NCBI GenBank assembly: GCA_959347315.1
Contig: OY365807.1
Location: 33,229,660-33,293,659, forward strand
Direction of reading: 5' to 3'
From: Bimastos eiseni
Taxonomy: Eukaryota; Annelida; Clitellata; Crassiclitellata; Lumbricidae
DNA length: 64,000 nt
The position numbers were made by a program, and so were the translations under genes. The notes under the pieces were generated by a model, which was not told where the DNA came from, ran no database searches, and saw nothing but the letters and a program-made list of their open reading frames with translations. Position 1 is the stretch's first letter; each line of letters opens with the position of its first letter. This document shows positions 1 to 41,440 of the stretch, in pieces.

Positions 1-639
1 TTTCTCGTTCATTCTCAGAATAATCCTGGAAAGAAAAATTCCAATTGACCATCACCAGCGACCGGTTTTAAAGCTTTACGAATGGAAATAACAAAGGAAT
101 TGAGAAAATCGTTTACGCCTCCATTGGAAATGGATAGGCCTAACTCCAGAAGGATGTGGATGACATTGGAAATGCTACAACGACGCTTGTTTAATTAAAT
201 ACAGAAAGATAAGATCTTTAGAAACTGTTCAGTGGAACCATTTTTAAAGTCCTTGAAAATATAGTATTCCAATTTTTGCGAGTTTATATGAATAAATTAT
301 AGCAATTTCAAGTTCAACTTGAAACGACGTCGATGCTGTTACGGTTGGGTCGATTATCAAATGGTAATCCGCTGTAATCATAATTCCTTTCACCTGTTCG
401 TTTTTGATTAGACTGGGCCATTATATATGCATATTATATCTATAGTTGACTGCGTAGTTAGATAGATGAAAATAAAAACAAATGCAAGGATAACGTAGGC
501 CTTATCCTGTATATAGACTTCTGTGTATTAGACTCTAGAGGTCCATGTGACCTCAATTAGCAAAAACACTTCGACAGGTCATTCTCACATTTCTTGGTTC
601 ACACCTGAACATGTGCAGGATACGTATAACCGTGTCTAA

Positions 640-990
640 TTGAATTGATTGATGGACGGATGGATGAATGAGCGAGTGAATGAATGAATGGATGGATGGA
701 TGGGTGGATGGATGGATGGGTGGGTGGATGAATGAGCGAGTGAGTGAATGAATGAATGAATGAGTGAATGAATGGATGGATGGATGGTTCGGTCTTAGAT
801 TTGACCGGATCTCGGATTTGTCTTGGTGCGCCGTCAGTTGATGCCCCATTATGGCGGAGCTGTAGAAGTCAGTTTAGTTTTAGTCATAGGTGGATGGATG
901 AATGGATGGATGAATGAATGAATAGATGGATGGGTGGAAGGATGGATGCATAGATGGATGGACAGATGGATGGAGGGATGGGTGGATCTA
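640..990. repeat. Degenerate (GATG/GAAT)n microsatellite, two blocks
   Basis: Two blocks (about 640-800 and 884-990) of GATG, GATGG and GAATG tetramer-like units, split by about 80 bases of unique sequence. The open frame on the minus strand (rich in HPSIHS) is only the translation of the repeat. Confidence 0.85.
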
Positions 991-1943
991 GAATTTAACG
1001 ACATCTTTTCACAACAAAGGCCGCTGACGTCGGAAGGAACTTGTTAAACAGTTTTCGGCTTTCGTTTGGCCTAATACAGCGCTATGGAACTGTATGTTGG
1101 AATTTAGTGTGATTAAGTAACAAAAGTAGGTTTTGTTTATAATTTTAACATAGGAGAATATCTTTATATCATGTATTGCAGGGAATATAAGTAGCATCAC
1201 CTTTCTTCTTTATCCATGCTCCGAGCGGGCATTATACCAGAGCAGTCCCTGCATTAGTCAGTATCTGATAAAATGTAATAACCGACTGAATTAATGAGTT
1301 AACGACTGACGCTCCAACAACTTTGTCGACTGCGTGTAAGTCACGCAATTATCAATTGACTAAGTCGCTGAGACTTGTCGACTGACTTACCGTTCAAACT
1401 TCTTAGGAAACTCGGTGTGTCTTGTAGATACCTAATAACTATTGCTGTACTGGTATACCAGTGACTTAAATGTTAATGTGAACTTATGATAGTAGACAAC
1501 TGACGCATATAGTGTTCATAAAAGGAATAAAACACACGACTAAGCACAGGAAACGCCGACAGTGCTTGCATTCTGGAGGGCGACGCTGATGATCTTTGTT
1601 ATCTTACAGTGTTGTTAAACTGAAGCATCCTCTATTAAGCACGGGGCTGTACTGAAGCGCTAGTTCAGATCAAGGCATCCTCATTAAAATCATTCAACAG
1701 ACGTCACCTTGCTTTACCTCAATTAGTTTCTTTCAGTTAATTTTTTATCCTAATGACGAGCTATGTGCTCTGCATTGAACCACCCACCGTGCTTCTACCA
1801 CTTAGAATAAACGTTCTAAACGCTAAAAATGGCAATAGTCTTATGTCAGCTGTGATGTTCAGCAGTTTTTCACATTTTTTTAAACCCATTCCGTCATTCA
1901 GCCGCAGAAAAAAACCTTAGAGCAATCATTATCTAGAGACTTA

Positions 1944-1985
1944 GTCAACGCCCACAAAAGCTGAGTCAACGCCCACAAAAGCTGA
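1944..1985. repeat. 21-bp perfect tandem duplication
   Basis: The unit starting GTCAACGCCCACAAAAGC occurs twice head to tail, with no mismatch, at 1944-1964 and 1965-1985. A recent small duplication or a two-copy minisatellite. Confidence 0.85.
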
Positions 1986-3112
1986 GTCGCGGGAATCAGC
2001 TTACTCACAGGCGCGGAGACGTTTGAAAACACTATTTTAATCCATTTATGGGGCCGCAGAGTTGTGGATAACACTCTGGAGTGCAGAGCAGAGGACCGAC
2101 TACCCATAGGTTGAGTAATCCTCCATTCGCACGCCTTCGTTCTTTTAATTGGATGTAGAGGGAAATGGGCCTTGAATGGCTGCCATACAGTTAAATTCGA
2201 CGACTCCTGTAATGACGTGCGATCATCCGTTACTGCAATGATTGCAATCGTACTGCGTTCTGCAAGTTTGAAATATTAAGGAATATATTATAGCAATTAT
2301 TATTCATTACTCTATTAATTTATTAATTAATCTATGGCTCGTGCTTAGATTGGTATACTTGCATAGAATGTGGAGCCACTGACATTATCATGGCAGCCAA
2401 TGGCTTACGCAGACAATCGACCATTGGTTGCTTGAAACAGTTGTCGAAAGCGGGTATTACATAGACCGTCCACAGCCAGCATATTGTCTGTCTTGAACAA
2501 ATGACACGAACTTCTGGGATTAATCATTATACTGCATGAAGAATATCACATTCAATTTACGGAACAGAAAAGACATTGCCGCTAAAGATGATGTTTGCGA
2601 TGGTCATCGTTCAGTTATGCAAACGTCGTATTTCCTTAAGCGGTAAACATAACAGACGATCCAGACCCTTCACAAACCGTTGAACTGGAAGAAGATTCAG
2701 GACACTGTTTGCCACTTAAGAAGGAAGTCCCCACTAGCACAGCATTTGCGTGAATCGCAGGCCCCAACCTGGGCATATAGGCCTACTAGATTCGCCCATA
2801 TAGATGTATCATATAGGCATAGTAGGTCTATTATTTTTAATTACGAGTCCGTGTGCTGGAATGTATATATTATATATAGGCCTATATGTAATTATATATA
2901 TTATATTATACCACAGATGAAGGAAATCTAATAAGTTCTCCACGCTGTCAAAGTGGGCAGTGGCTGTAGTATGCAGATAAACTCATGTGCAACCCATGTA
3001 CGTAACGTCCTAAACCTCTGAGCGCCTGACAGTCATTTATTTCTCCCAGGTCTGTTTGACTCTTTATACAATTTACCGAACGATGCCAACGACCAAAAAA
3101 TATCTGCCACAA

Positions 3113-3170
3113 CCCGTGGTGCAATGGTAGTGCCAGTCCCAAGCCTGGATATAGGCGGAGGGTGACGCTA
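3113..3170 (-). repeat. Copy 1 of a dispersed motif with core CCAGGCTTGGGACTGGCAC
   Basis: The reverse complement contains CCAGGCTTGGGACTGGCAC. The same core, with further flanking similarity, occurs on the + strand near 26511 and 38881. Three copies in one window indicate an interspersed repeat family; I cannot assign it. Confidence 0.5.
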
Positions 3171-4136
3171 GTCATCGTTGTATGACACATGTAGTGTCCT
3201 CAAATAGCGACTGCATCAACGACTACACATGTCAATGTCATATTGCATCAGACGACTGCAATGACCACAACTTATTGCGATTATAATGAAAATACCGCGA
3301 GATAATTTATTATGGACTGACCGATGATTGGACGTTTGAGGGCGAAGAGATTAACGATTCGGGCTTTATTATTTGCTATAGAAGTTAAGCATAATTACAG
3401 TCCATCCAGTTGGGGAGTACGTCCAATATACTCCACTGTGGCCCCCATCCTCCGTATACTTTAGACACTGCAGTGGTTTAAGGCCGCTCTGAGTCTATCT
3501 GTGTTATGCCAACGTCTGATTTCATTTCCAATGACCTCATGGCATAGTATTACCCCTCTTCTACTCCTCCTACTCCCACTGCTGTATCAGCCCATAAGCT
3601 GCTGCTGCTGGACCGTCTAGATACAATATATATTTCTCAGTACAATATCGTTGCCTGTCTGATCATGCCCAGGAACATTGATAAAATAAATATGTTGCTT
3701 GAAATGAACAAAGTAACTGGTTGGTATTGGTAGGTGAACCAAAAACGGCAAACCCTGCGCTGCGTTGGAGGCTTTGGGGTTTGTTCTTTATCCATCAGAT
3801 CACTACCCTCCCCCAAGACAAGTAAGACAGCGTCGTCGTCACACTGCTTCATCCTTTTCAGTCATACCATTTTATCGAACAAGGGATTGAAGTACAGTTG
3901 GTAAAAAATTGTTCAAAAGGGCATGTATATAAATTTATAAGCCTAAATGTTATATTATAATACGCCTATCGACCACGTATACTGGGTGACCCTGCTAGCG
4001 AAACCACGGTCCCTTTAGCGCTTGACTCCGTTCCCTATGGCTCTTTGCCAATCGTTTATCGCACTTCAATGTTGTACATAATGTGCTTGCTTCTCTGATG
4101 AATTGTCAGTGATCAATACAAATATTTGGTTACGAT

Positions 4137-4198
4137 TATATGTATATATATATATATAATCGTCATATATATATATATATATGATAAATGACGATTTT
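4137..4198. repeat. (TA)n tracts with ACGATTATA/ATAATCGT arms
   Basis: Two TA runs separated by ATCGTCAT and flanked by ACGATT-type arms on both sides, able to fold into a hairpin. Simple sequence with no coding potential. Confidence 0.6.
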
Positions 4199-4975
4199 GT
4201 ACAGGCTCCTGATAACTCACATCAATTTTCTGTCTGACTTCGTCTCTGGTGACTGTTGTTCATTGGCATGAGAAGATTTCCATGATTGAGAGGAATTGAG
4301 TCCACGTTCGAGATGGTACTTACGTTATTGTTTTATGGCTGCTCATCTTCTTTGCCCAGAGGTTTGGTGTAGATATACGTCATACTGTGGCCATTCGAGG
4401 TCAGATTATTTAACCTAAAGGTCACAACCCATCGCTTAGTTGACGACGACCATGTTGATGACATCACAAGCAATAAAAAGCATTATGATATTTATTTAAC
4501 ATTGGTGTATATACGTTTGTGAGAGATTTTGACCTGTTCTGAAACCTCAGCAACAACTGCAGCTACTACTATCTTAATTTTTTATTATAATTCTTCTTAT
4601 TGTCGCTTTCATAATTGTTTTCGGCATTGTCATTATCGTCAATATTCAACCCAAAGGATAAAATCAAGAGGGTGTGTAGCCAATTTTCCGGCGTATATGT
4701 TGAGTAGTTAGTAGGCCTACTGGCAGATGTTTGGCTCTTAAATGAAGCATCCCGTGGAAAGTGATCTCAGCGAACCGTCGGCTGTGATAGCAATACGGTA
4801 GCAGAAGAAGAAGAGGCCTTACTTTTGTCGTCAGAAACGCTGGACAACAATCCTACTGATTATACGATCCGAGCGCCTTGAGAAATGTCCTCTGCACTGC
4901 TTTCAACCCGAGTGGTCTAACCCCTCGGCTGCTGTGCTTCAATAACTCTTGGGTTTATATTGTTTGGTTCTGTAG

Positions 4976-33102
<28,127 letters not shown>

Positions 33103-34679
33103 GGTTGCTCAGAAGATTCCCTGCATCTGATCTGGGCCTAGGTAAAGACCGTAGAGCAATTGAGTCATGTATAGCATAGCAGTTTGTGGTGCTATATATT
33201 GAGCGAACAGCAACGACCGTTGCTACGCTGGTTGGCAGGTCACGTGGTATCATCGGTTCACCCAAGTGCAGCCGGCCGCCATGACACTTTGGGTCAATCA
33301 AACCCGTTAATAGGCAGGAAGAAAATGATGCAGAGTCATCGCTCATGTAGGCCTACTATGCACTTTCACAAAATTCCTCCGAAGTTTGGAGCCTTGTTAA
33401 GTTTGTGTAAGGTTAGGCAGCAATCTAAATCCATCAACTGGCAGCGTTTTTATGAAGGCAATCCAGCAACTGACAGCCTTACGAAGAGGACGTCCAGTGT
33501 ATACCTGCAGATGGACGAAATGTTCAAGGCGTCGAATGGTATAAACCATGCACATAATCGAATACGAATATGCTCCGGTGTTCTGGCCTATAATGAAAAA
33601 GTGTCATCGAAAACTTAGCGATTTTGAAGACGGGCCGTGGAATTTGCTTTGACAACTTTGCCAGTCGTAGTCCAACAATATTTTAGGTTGTGATAAATTT
33701 GTGCCGTATTCTTAGAGAATTGCTGGAAATAACCTTGTAAAATCTTTATCCGCTATGCGATCGATATACATGTAGTAATAAGTCCACTTTCAGTGATGCG
33801 GATTGGTGCTCATGACCCGTTTCATCAAGTTCAACGTTGCTAATGATTGTAGTCAACGAAGTAGCAGAATTGTTTTCAAATCGCTCTGAATGATCGTTAT
33901 AATTATATTATCTGGAGGATTACGGCTATTCCAGAACATTTGGAAATAGGAAAATCTTACTTACAGGCCGACTGGGGAACGAACATATATATCATATATA
34001 ATATATGTACATATATACATATATATAAGATATGTGATGTTGGCAGAAATACGACAATGAAAGCATTGCCGAAAATGGGTCGGATATTAAAGTAAAGCTT
34101 TCAGCCGCAAGATTGCATTCATTCTGCGTGGATTGAACATATAATGTAGAATGGAAATGACTGAAACGACAGAGATGTGCTCAAAGTTTTCTGTTTAAGT
34201 TTGAGTACAATACGAGATTATTTTCGAAATATTTCTTAACTTCTACGTTGCACAGGCCGACTTTCACTATGTGCGAGCAAGACACATTTTTCCTTTTAAG
34301 TATTTATTTACCCTATGATATTTTCAGAAAGACGAACGACTTACCCACTTTCTCTTGCGCTACCAGGTCAAGATAATTATTAACTTTGTGATTCAGGACT
34401 ATTCGTTCAACTTACAATTGTGAATTATTAATTATTATATTATGGATATTTAGGACAAGACTGTATATGATCTACTTGAAAGAAACACGCACAGAACGAA
34501 TAACCTTGAAATTGTGGTGCTTTGAAAATGAATCACAATAATTATTGTGTGTTTGGATGTATATTAATTTTAAACACCAAGTTTGATCCTGTGATGTTTT
34601 CAGTAGCCTAATATGAAATCTCAAGTGTGTCTCTTTTTATCAGTTTTCTACCGTTAACTCAATAAGAGGCCGTCCATAA

Positions 34680-35125
34680 ATGATGTCACGCGCCAAGGGG
34701 GAGGGTTCACACATTTGTGACGATGTGTGACGAGAGGAGAGCGGTCAAACGTGACGTCACACCATCACATAAGACATCAAATGCATAATTTCATCAAAAA
34801 CTTTCACTCGATTAAATATTGGATTGTTTGAATTAAGTGTTATTAAACACTTTTATAAATGTAATGGTTCTACCAGAGCTTGTCATCTTGTGGAATGCAT
34901 AATAAGTGTAATAATCCATTTCCCCATATTTCTTCGTTCTACTAGATATCAATGCAGGCATATGTATTTTGACAGTTATAATTAGTTTTCTTGATTATCA
35001 TAAGCACATTTGCATATAACATTCTGGACATCTGGTTTTTTAGGGGAGTCAGAGCTTTGTGACGTCATTTCTGAGGGCGGTCATGACTTTTGTGACAACG
35101 TGTGACGAGGGGTGAGAGGGGGGTT
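34680..35125 (+). mobile_element. DNA-transposon-like repeat, copy 1, TGACGTCA-containing ends
   Basis: The ~300 bp from 34825 aligns with the reverse complement of 49650-49970 (shared TCTACCAGAGCTTGTCATCT, then TGTGGAATGCATAATAAGTG). Both ends carry TGTGACGTCA and GTGTGACGAG motifs in G-rich context. GGCCGTCCATAAATGATGTC at the left and AAAATCGTCCAAATTTGCG at the right may be its decayed inverted termini. Confidence 0.6.
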
Positions 35126-35189
35126 AAAAATCGTCCAAATTTGCGTTGCGGGATTCCATGCATGTGCCCCACGCAATACAATCGACTGC

Positions 35190-35253
35190 CACTCTCTCTG
35201 TCTTGCTCTCATCTGTCTCTGTCTGTCTCTTTGTGTCTCTGTCTGTCTGTATG

Positions 35254-35296
<43 letters not shown>
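35190..35296. repeat. (CT)n with GTCT
   Basis: TCTGTCTGTCT passing into pure TCTC. Simple sequence. Confidence 0.92.
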
Positions 35297-35300
<4 letters not shown>

Positions 35301-35491
35301 AGCTCAAATTCACTTATTCACTTCCTTCTTTCAAAATGTGGTTCTATACACTCACTGTTTCTCTCTGGCCTTCAAGCTGCTCTCCAACCACTAACTGCAT
35401 CTTCTATTGGGAGATCCGTGTCGTATTCTGGTTTTTGGTGTGACCGTGCGCCCGTTAAAATTTGGAGTTAGAGATTACTATGTTATAAGAT

Positions 35492-35636
35492 CATTATTAT
35501 TATTATTATCAGCATCACCATTATTATTATTGTTATTATTAATTTTGATATTATTGATATTATTATTATTTAATATTATTATTATTATTATTTTAAATAT
35601 TATTATTATTATTACTAATTATCATTATTATTAGAC
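35492..35636. repeat. (ATT)n microsatellite
   Basis: Interrupted ATT repeats over about 140 bp. Confidence 0.92.
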
Positions 35637-35954
35637 GTTTCCGAGTCTCACTATGTTACTCAAATAGTGAAAAATTCAAACTTAATAAAAACTTAAACTT
35701 GATATCTAATAAAAAAAACTTAAATATAAAGAAAAACAATAGCACAGAAATGAAACTCTAAATTAAGTGCAGTGTCCATTATAAATGAGAAGTTTAACAA
35801 ATGGGGAAGACACCAATTCTCATCAGCTTACTCTCCAAAATATCAGTGAAATATTGAAATACATTAAGTCGGGCTTGTGGAGACGATTGTTGGGTCGTTC
35901 ACCTTGGGTGACCATATCTCAGAGATCGTAATCGTCGTAATTGCAATCTTAGAA

Positions 35955-36245
35955 CTTCTATAGCGCCGCTCGAAAACCAAGCGCAGGGCACCAGCTTATT
36001 CGCGAGCGTCGATCTGGACTGAGAACTTGGAGTCGCTCAGTTTGTCGTGCTCTGTCCGTCGAAGATTCAGGACGTGTGGCAGTTGTATTCGATCTGTTGA
36101 TTGAAATTCGTCTTTCGTTTGACTGCTATCCCAAAGCTCTTTAATATAGGCTATACATCGAGGAAGCAGTAAGAGAAGCGTTGGAAAACACCGAGGAAGG
36201 ACTAAAAGTTGGAGGAAGATGGAATGGATAAAGGCGCTATAAGAT
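35955..36245 (-). mobile_element. LINE 3'-end fragment, minus strand
   Basis: On the minus strand it reads LNLRRTEHDKLSDSKFSVQI then ends at GAGCGGCGCTATAGAAGTTC, matching in style the ends at 42152 and 56037 (..GGCGCTATATAAA). Only the last part of the element remains. Confidence 0.45.
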
Positions 36246-37440
36246 TTTCTCATGATCAAGCAATGATAGGAGAGAGCAAAGAGGGATTGCAGAAAATGAT
36301 GAATCGACTAAACAGGATATATTCATCAAAATCCAACTGATCGATTTATGAATTCTTTTTTGCTAAAAACCAGCGCTGTAAGTAACTGAATGCCATCAAC
36401 AACAAAGGAATATTAACTGTCAACCAGGTTCCAGCGTCGTTATTCATATTCATTATTCTCAAATAAAAAAGTCAATCTAGGCACAACTATAGGCCTAAGC
36501 TATAGGCCTATGCTTCACAGTAAAATGAATTCATCACAGTTTCTATCAACAGCCTATCAATATTCAGAAAGTTGTTCTCAAAATGCATTATCACTGTTAA
36601 TGCAAAATTAGTTCTTCATAAGGAAACACAAATATATAACCTTTCTTATCAACTGTCCAATTCCCTCGCCATTTACGCGACCAGGAATCTGTTGTTTGCG
36701 TTCTCGAAGTCGTCAAAGCATCATTATGATATAATTGCGCAGCCAAGTTAAAAAAACATGTTTCGTCGGCTTACCCGTTTCCATGGAGCGGATGATAGCA
36801 ATATGCATGAAGACTACAAGCCTTGCAAGGACTGTGGATTATCTTGATTGAATCTGTTATATTCTGAACGAAATGAGGAAATTAAGGTGTTGGGAGATAG
36901 ATGGTATTTAACCCGAGGAAGCAGTTATTGACTTAGGATTACTGAATACAAACTTATTGATATTTTTGAGACTTATAGTCTCTGATTTCTATATAAGTTA
37001 TAACTTATAACTATTGCTTGCTGATGTCTCGTGTGAGAAATGTGGTGGGTCAAATGCATCACATTATCTCTATAGGGTCTTATGACTGCATACATAGATC
37101 CATTTGGGTAGTCCATCCATTACGGTGTCTTATAGGCAGTTTTCTTTCCATTTTTTCTAGTATTCTTTAAACTATATATATATATATATATCTATATAGG
37201 CGGTTAGTCCGTTCTTTAACGTTATTATGGGAATAGGCAGACCCTAAATCAATGCTTCATTCAATCTCACTCCGTAGGCCCTATATATCTCTCACGGTCG
37301 CAGGCTCCCTCGTTGCTTATCACAGATTCGCGCGCTTTCAGATGCACTGATTATGGGATGAACTGTCTGTCTCCAGGTATCTCCGTCTGTCTGTCTGTCT
37401 GTCTGTTTATCACTGCGTCCGTCCGTCCTCCATATCCATT

Positions 37441-37947
37441 CATCCATGTCCATCCATCCATCCATCCATCCATCCATCCATCCATCCATCCATCCATCCA
37501 TCCATCCATCCATCCATCCATCCATCCATCCATCCATCCATCCATCCATCCATCCATCCATCCATCCATCCATCCATCCATCCATCCATCCATCCATCCA
37601 TCCATCCATCCATCCATCCATCCATCCATCCATCCATCCATCCATCCATCCATCCATCCATCCATCCATCCATCCATCCATCCATCCATCCATCCATCCA
37701 TCCATCCATCCATCCATCCATCCATCCATCCATCCATCCATCCATCCATCCATCCATCCATCCATCCATCCATCCATCCATCCATCCATCCATCCATCCA
37801 TCCATCCATCCATCCATCCATCCATCCATCCATCCATCCATCCATCCATCCATCCATCCATCCATCCATCCATCCATCCATCCATCCATCCATCCATCCA
37901 TCCATCCATCCATCCATCCATCCATCCATCCATCCATCCATCCATCC
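37441..37947. repeat. Very long perfect (ATCC)n microsatellite
   Basis: About 500 bp of CCAT/ATCC units with hardly any interruption, flanked by GTCT/GTCC tetramers on the left. The very long (HPSI)n and (WMDG)n frames are artefacts open in all frames of one strand. Confidence 0.98.
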
Positions 37948-38315
<368 letters not shown>

Positions 38316-38857
38316 TCGTTGCCAGATACTCCTCCATCTGCGAGTGTTTCTCTTGCGATACCATCTTAGTCAAATAAAATTTAAAAATTTATAAATTTAA
38401 AAAATAGGAATTTGTGTGTTATAAATTAATTGGCGCGGAAATTCTACTACCTGAGCGCTGAAATTAATTGCCTAGGGAGACCTTATTTTGTATTTTCAAA
38501 GTACTTTTGAAAGTCTTTTATTTTAGATTTTCAAAATATTCGTGAATGTCTTATATAAATCAATCAGTAATGAAGAGCACTACTGTTAATATGACGCTGT
38601 GCTGCAGTTCATTAGAACGCAACGCAATTCCATTTAGATGAAGAAACTCTGCAACAGAACCTTCAGGTTCTACCAATACTACAGTAGGCCTACAAAGATG
38701 CCTCTATTGATGTTAATCCAGAATGCCAAATTAGGCCAGCACAAGTTCATCGATTCACTTCGATTGTCTATGCATAGGACAATCAGTTATCCCTCACACT
38801 GGATTTAAAGAAGTTGTTGGTGGCTGCAGTTTAACTATACCGTGTAATAGCAAATAT

Positions 38858-38940
38858 CATTATCGTCGCCACCTCTTTTATCCAGGCTTGGGACTGGCAC
38901 TGCCTGAGTGCTGGCAGTGGCGAAGTTAAGTAGGCTACCG
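38858..38940 (+). repeat. Copy 3 of the CCAGGCTTGG dispersed motif
   Basis: CCAGGCTTGGGACTGGCACTG, with GTGGCGAAGTTAAGTAGG downstream. Shares about 60 bp with the copy at 26497. Confidence 0.55.
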
Positions 38941-39702
38941 TTTAAAGCAGAGGCATTGCTGCTTCGTTTAAATCATCAGCAGAACTACGACAGAGGCGGA
39001 GTCACTGCAGTGATGATTGACACATTGCGCTCCAACCACAGGACTAATGACTGAATAAATGTATCGTCTCCTGCTTCAGAACGTGTCTTAGCGCCTGCTA
39101 GATGAGGTTTAATATTACCAAAGGCCAAGCAATGTTCAGCGTCGCAATGCTTGCTGAAGGAGACTAAGAACAGTCTTCAAAGACGATTATATATTATTTG
39201 CTGTGTTCGTGCGTTTAGCTTGAAATGGAACTCGTCGATAGGTGTTAGTCTGTTGCAAAGGCTAAGTAAACGATCGGATAACTTAGTCAGCACGCTTAGT
39301 AAGTTCTGTTATTTCGGTCAAATAACGACACGATTTATTTAAATGGAATCGAGTTTTAATATAAGCATCAGGATACGTTTTTGAAGATCTGCTTGGCGCA
39401 ATAACCTTCTAGAGTCTTGTACTTTGCAGTCACTGAAAAACAGCGCTACAACGCCCTACAGTCGGAACAAGTGACTCAAATTGAATAGCACCGGCATGGT
39501 TTGTGCTATCAGGAACATTGCGGAAGACACGCTGCTGATATAACAGGGCCTGATTCACGAGTGATTGTTGCCAGAGCCTCAATGAAAGCTGTGCATCATA
39601 AATGAGTTCTCAGAGTGATGTGGACCTAACGCGTTATTGAAGATTCCAGTCGAATTTAACCTGGAATTCGATGACTGCAAAGAGTTAATTATAGCCGAGA
39701 GG

Positions 39703-40833
39703 ATGAAATCAGTTCGACTCGACTCCGTTCAATGCGCGTCAGTTTCTCAGAACAATAGGGACGAAGTCGAGAGTCACGCATCGTCCGTCAGTCGACAGAG
39801 GTTCGGATTGACTGAACCGGAACGAAGCAACAGCTGCAGCCGCAGATGGAGCAATGGTGATGGACGCAAGCCAGACTTCAGTAAGGGTGGCGAGGCAGCA
39901 AGCGTCATCGTCGGCGATGACCCCGTGACCTCTTCCTCCGAGAAGCAATCATTGCACGTGAAGCCACCGTACTCTTACATCGCTCTCATCACGATGGCTA
40001 TTCTTCAGTCTCCGCATCGACGTCTCTCTCTGTCCGGCATCTGTGACTTCATCGCATCCAAATTCCCGTATTATCGCCAACGATTTCCCGTCTGGCAGAA
40101 CAGCATCCGGCACAACCTCTCCCTGAACGACTGCTTCATCAAGATCCCCAGGGAGCCGGGAAACCTGGGCAAGGGAAACCACTGGACCTTGGATCCGGCC
40201 GCTGAGGGCATGTTCGACCACGGAAGCTTCCTACGTCGACGCAAGCGCTACAAGCGGCGGGTCCGAATTCCGGATGCGAGAGAATCTGCCATCGGAGGGC
40301 CCTCTCGATTGTGCATTGCGAATTCTCCCTTTGGCGACCCTGTTATGTCAGACAATTATCGGACGTGGACGAGCGTGGATGATCTGCTATCCGGGTTTTC
40401 TTTCCGCGGGTATCCATGCACTGCAGCCAACTGGAAGAACCATCCCTTTCCGCAGCCGCTCCCCGCCAGAATGTATGCCAACGATCCTTGCTCGCACATT
40501 AAAAACCACTATCAATCTGTTGGCTTAATATGCGGTGCAAGTAACCAATGTTGCTGCGTTTACGAGAGAGACGCGAAGCGATCCGAGACTTGGTCACCGT
40601 TCCATTGCAATTGGAGCGTGACTAGACCCTCTTATGACGACGTCACCCGGTTTGAAAAAGGTCAAGGTCATGCCATGACTGTCTCTGGTTCGTCTTCAGT
40701 CCCAATGTTTAACACCCCAAAAATGGTGAATGAATTGAATCACTGCAGATTGAACGACGAAAGGGCGACTAAAGTCTCTTTTAATAGACAGAAACAAAAG
40801 ATATTTACTATCGACTTTTTAATGGGAAAATAG
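39703..40833 (+). CDS. FOXD: Forkhead transcription factor, FoxD type
   Basis: Intronless, 376 aa. FoxD proteins bind DNA in the nucleus and often act as repressors in neural, mesodermal and neural-crest-like lineages. The forkhead domain spans about residues 87-186: [38 protein letters not shown], the recognition helix [36 protein letters not shown] and [26 protein letters not shown] and SGICDFI, with RRRKRYKR at wing 2, favour FoxD over FoxB or FoxE. The extreme C-terminus has [10 protein letters not shown], an eh1-like Groucho-binding motif in the FoxD position. The start is the first ATG in frame; an in-frame TGA lies at 39616. GNHWTLDP differs from the usual GNYWTLDP. Overlapping frames on both strands are shadows. 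Confidence 0.93.
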   Translation: MKSVRLDSVQCASVSQNNRDEVESHASSVSRQRFGLTEPERSNSCSRRWSNGDGRKPDFSKGGEAASVIVGDDPVTSSSEKQSLHVKPPYSYIALITMAILQSPHRRLSLSGICDFIASKFPYYRQRFPVWQNSIRHNLSLNDCFIKIPREPGNLGKGNHWTLDPAAEGMFDHGSFLRRRKRYKRRVRIPDARESAIGGPSRLCIANSPFGDPVMSDNYRTWTSVDDLLSGFSFRGYPCTAANWKNHPFPQPLPARMYANDPCSHIKNHYQSVGLICGASNQCCCVYERDAKRSETWSPFHCNWSVTRPSYDDVTRFEKGQGHAMTVSGSSSVPMFNTPKMVNELNHCRLNDERATKVSFNRQKQKIFTIDFLMGK

Positions 40834-40892
40834 TTACATGTATATCCCCTATAGCTGACATTTTTTATAATTTCCGCATTGACTGTCATAGG

Positions 40893-41075
40893 GCTGCATA
40901 TAATTTTATAAAAGGAACTTCCATGAGTCCATATAATTTTATAGAAGGAACTTTCATGAGTCCATATAATTTTATAGAAGGAACTTCCATGAGTCCATAT
41001 AATTTTATAGAAGGAACTTCCATGAGTCCATATAATTTTATAGAAGGAACTTCCATGAGTCCATATAATTGTACC
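40893..41075. repeat. 33-bp repeat, five copies, in the FoxD 3' flank
   Basis: Unit GAGTCCATATAATTTTATAG plus AAGGAACTTCCAT, nearly perfect, starting 60 bp after the stop codon and so probably in the 3' UTR. The unit contains GGAACTTCC, a short palindrome. Both strands stay open because the unit is a multiple of three, which is not evidence of coding. Confidence 0.95.
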
Positions 41076-41434
41076 AAAAAAATTATTATATTTGTACGTC
41101 CGACAAACTAGTGCCAGCTGAAGGTTTAAAATGCGTCATGGGTCGATGGATGTCCTGCAATAGTTGGATTATATATATATGCTTCTGATCAGACATCGTA
41201 TAGAAGTATATAACCAAGTATTCGTTATGTATAATTTTACTTGGGTCTTTTGCTCTGATCCTAAATGATACCGTGCATGCAATGGATCTTATCCACATAG
41301 TTCGATTAAACTGGCACGACAATGGGTACCATGATAATGGGCCCTGCAATAGGCCTATATGATAACAATTATTAGACTAACATAAAGAAATGCTCCTCTG
41401 ATTTCTGTAGCGCCTGTTCTGTTGTTGTTGCTTA

Positions 41435-41440
41435 AATAAA
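41435..41440 (+). terminator. Candidate polyadenylation signal for FoxD
   Basis: AATAAA about 600 bp downstream of the FoxD stop codon. No transcript evidence; a six-base motif occurs by chance often in AT-rich DNA. Confidence 0.3.

Larger units (their letters stand above)
1..4975. other. Upstream region without a supportable gene
   Basis: No open reading frame here resembles a known protein, and the frames are short with random-looking composition. It contains degenerate ATGG/ATGA microsatellites, a 21-bp direct duplication, one copy of a dispersed motif and an AT palindrome, listed separately. PDE4 genes of other animals have one or more isoform-specific 5' exons and promoters upstream of the UCR1 exon; one could be hidden here, but such exons are poorly conserved and I cannot identify one. 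Confidence 0.5.

Noticed and set aside
40886..41111. Frames MSPYNFIEGTS and YGLMEVPSIKL on opposite strands
   Set aside because: Both are translations of the same 33-bp repeat in the FoxD 3' flank.
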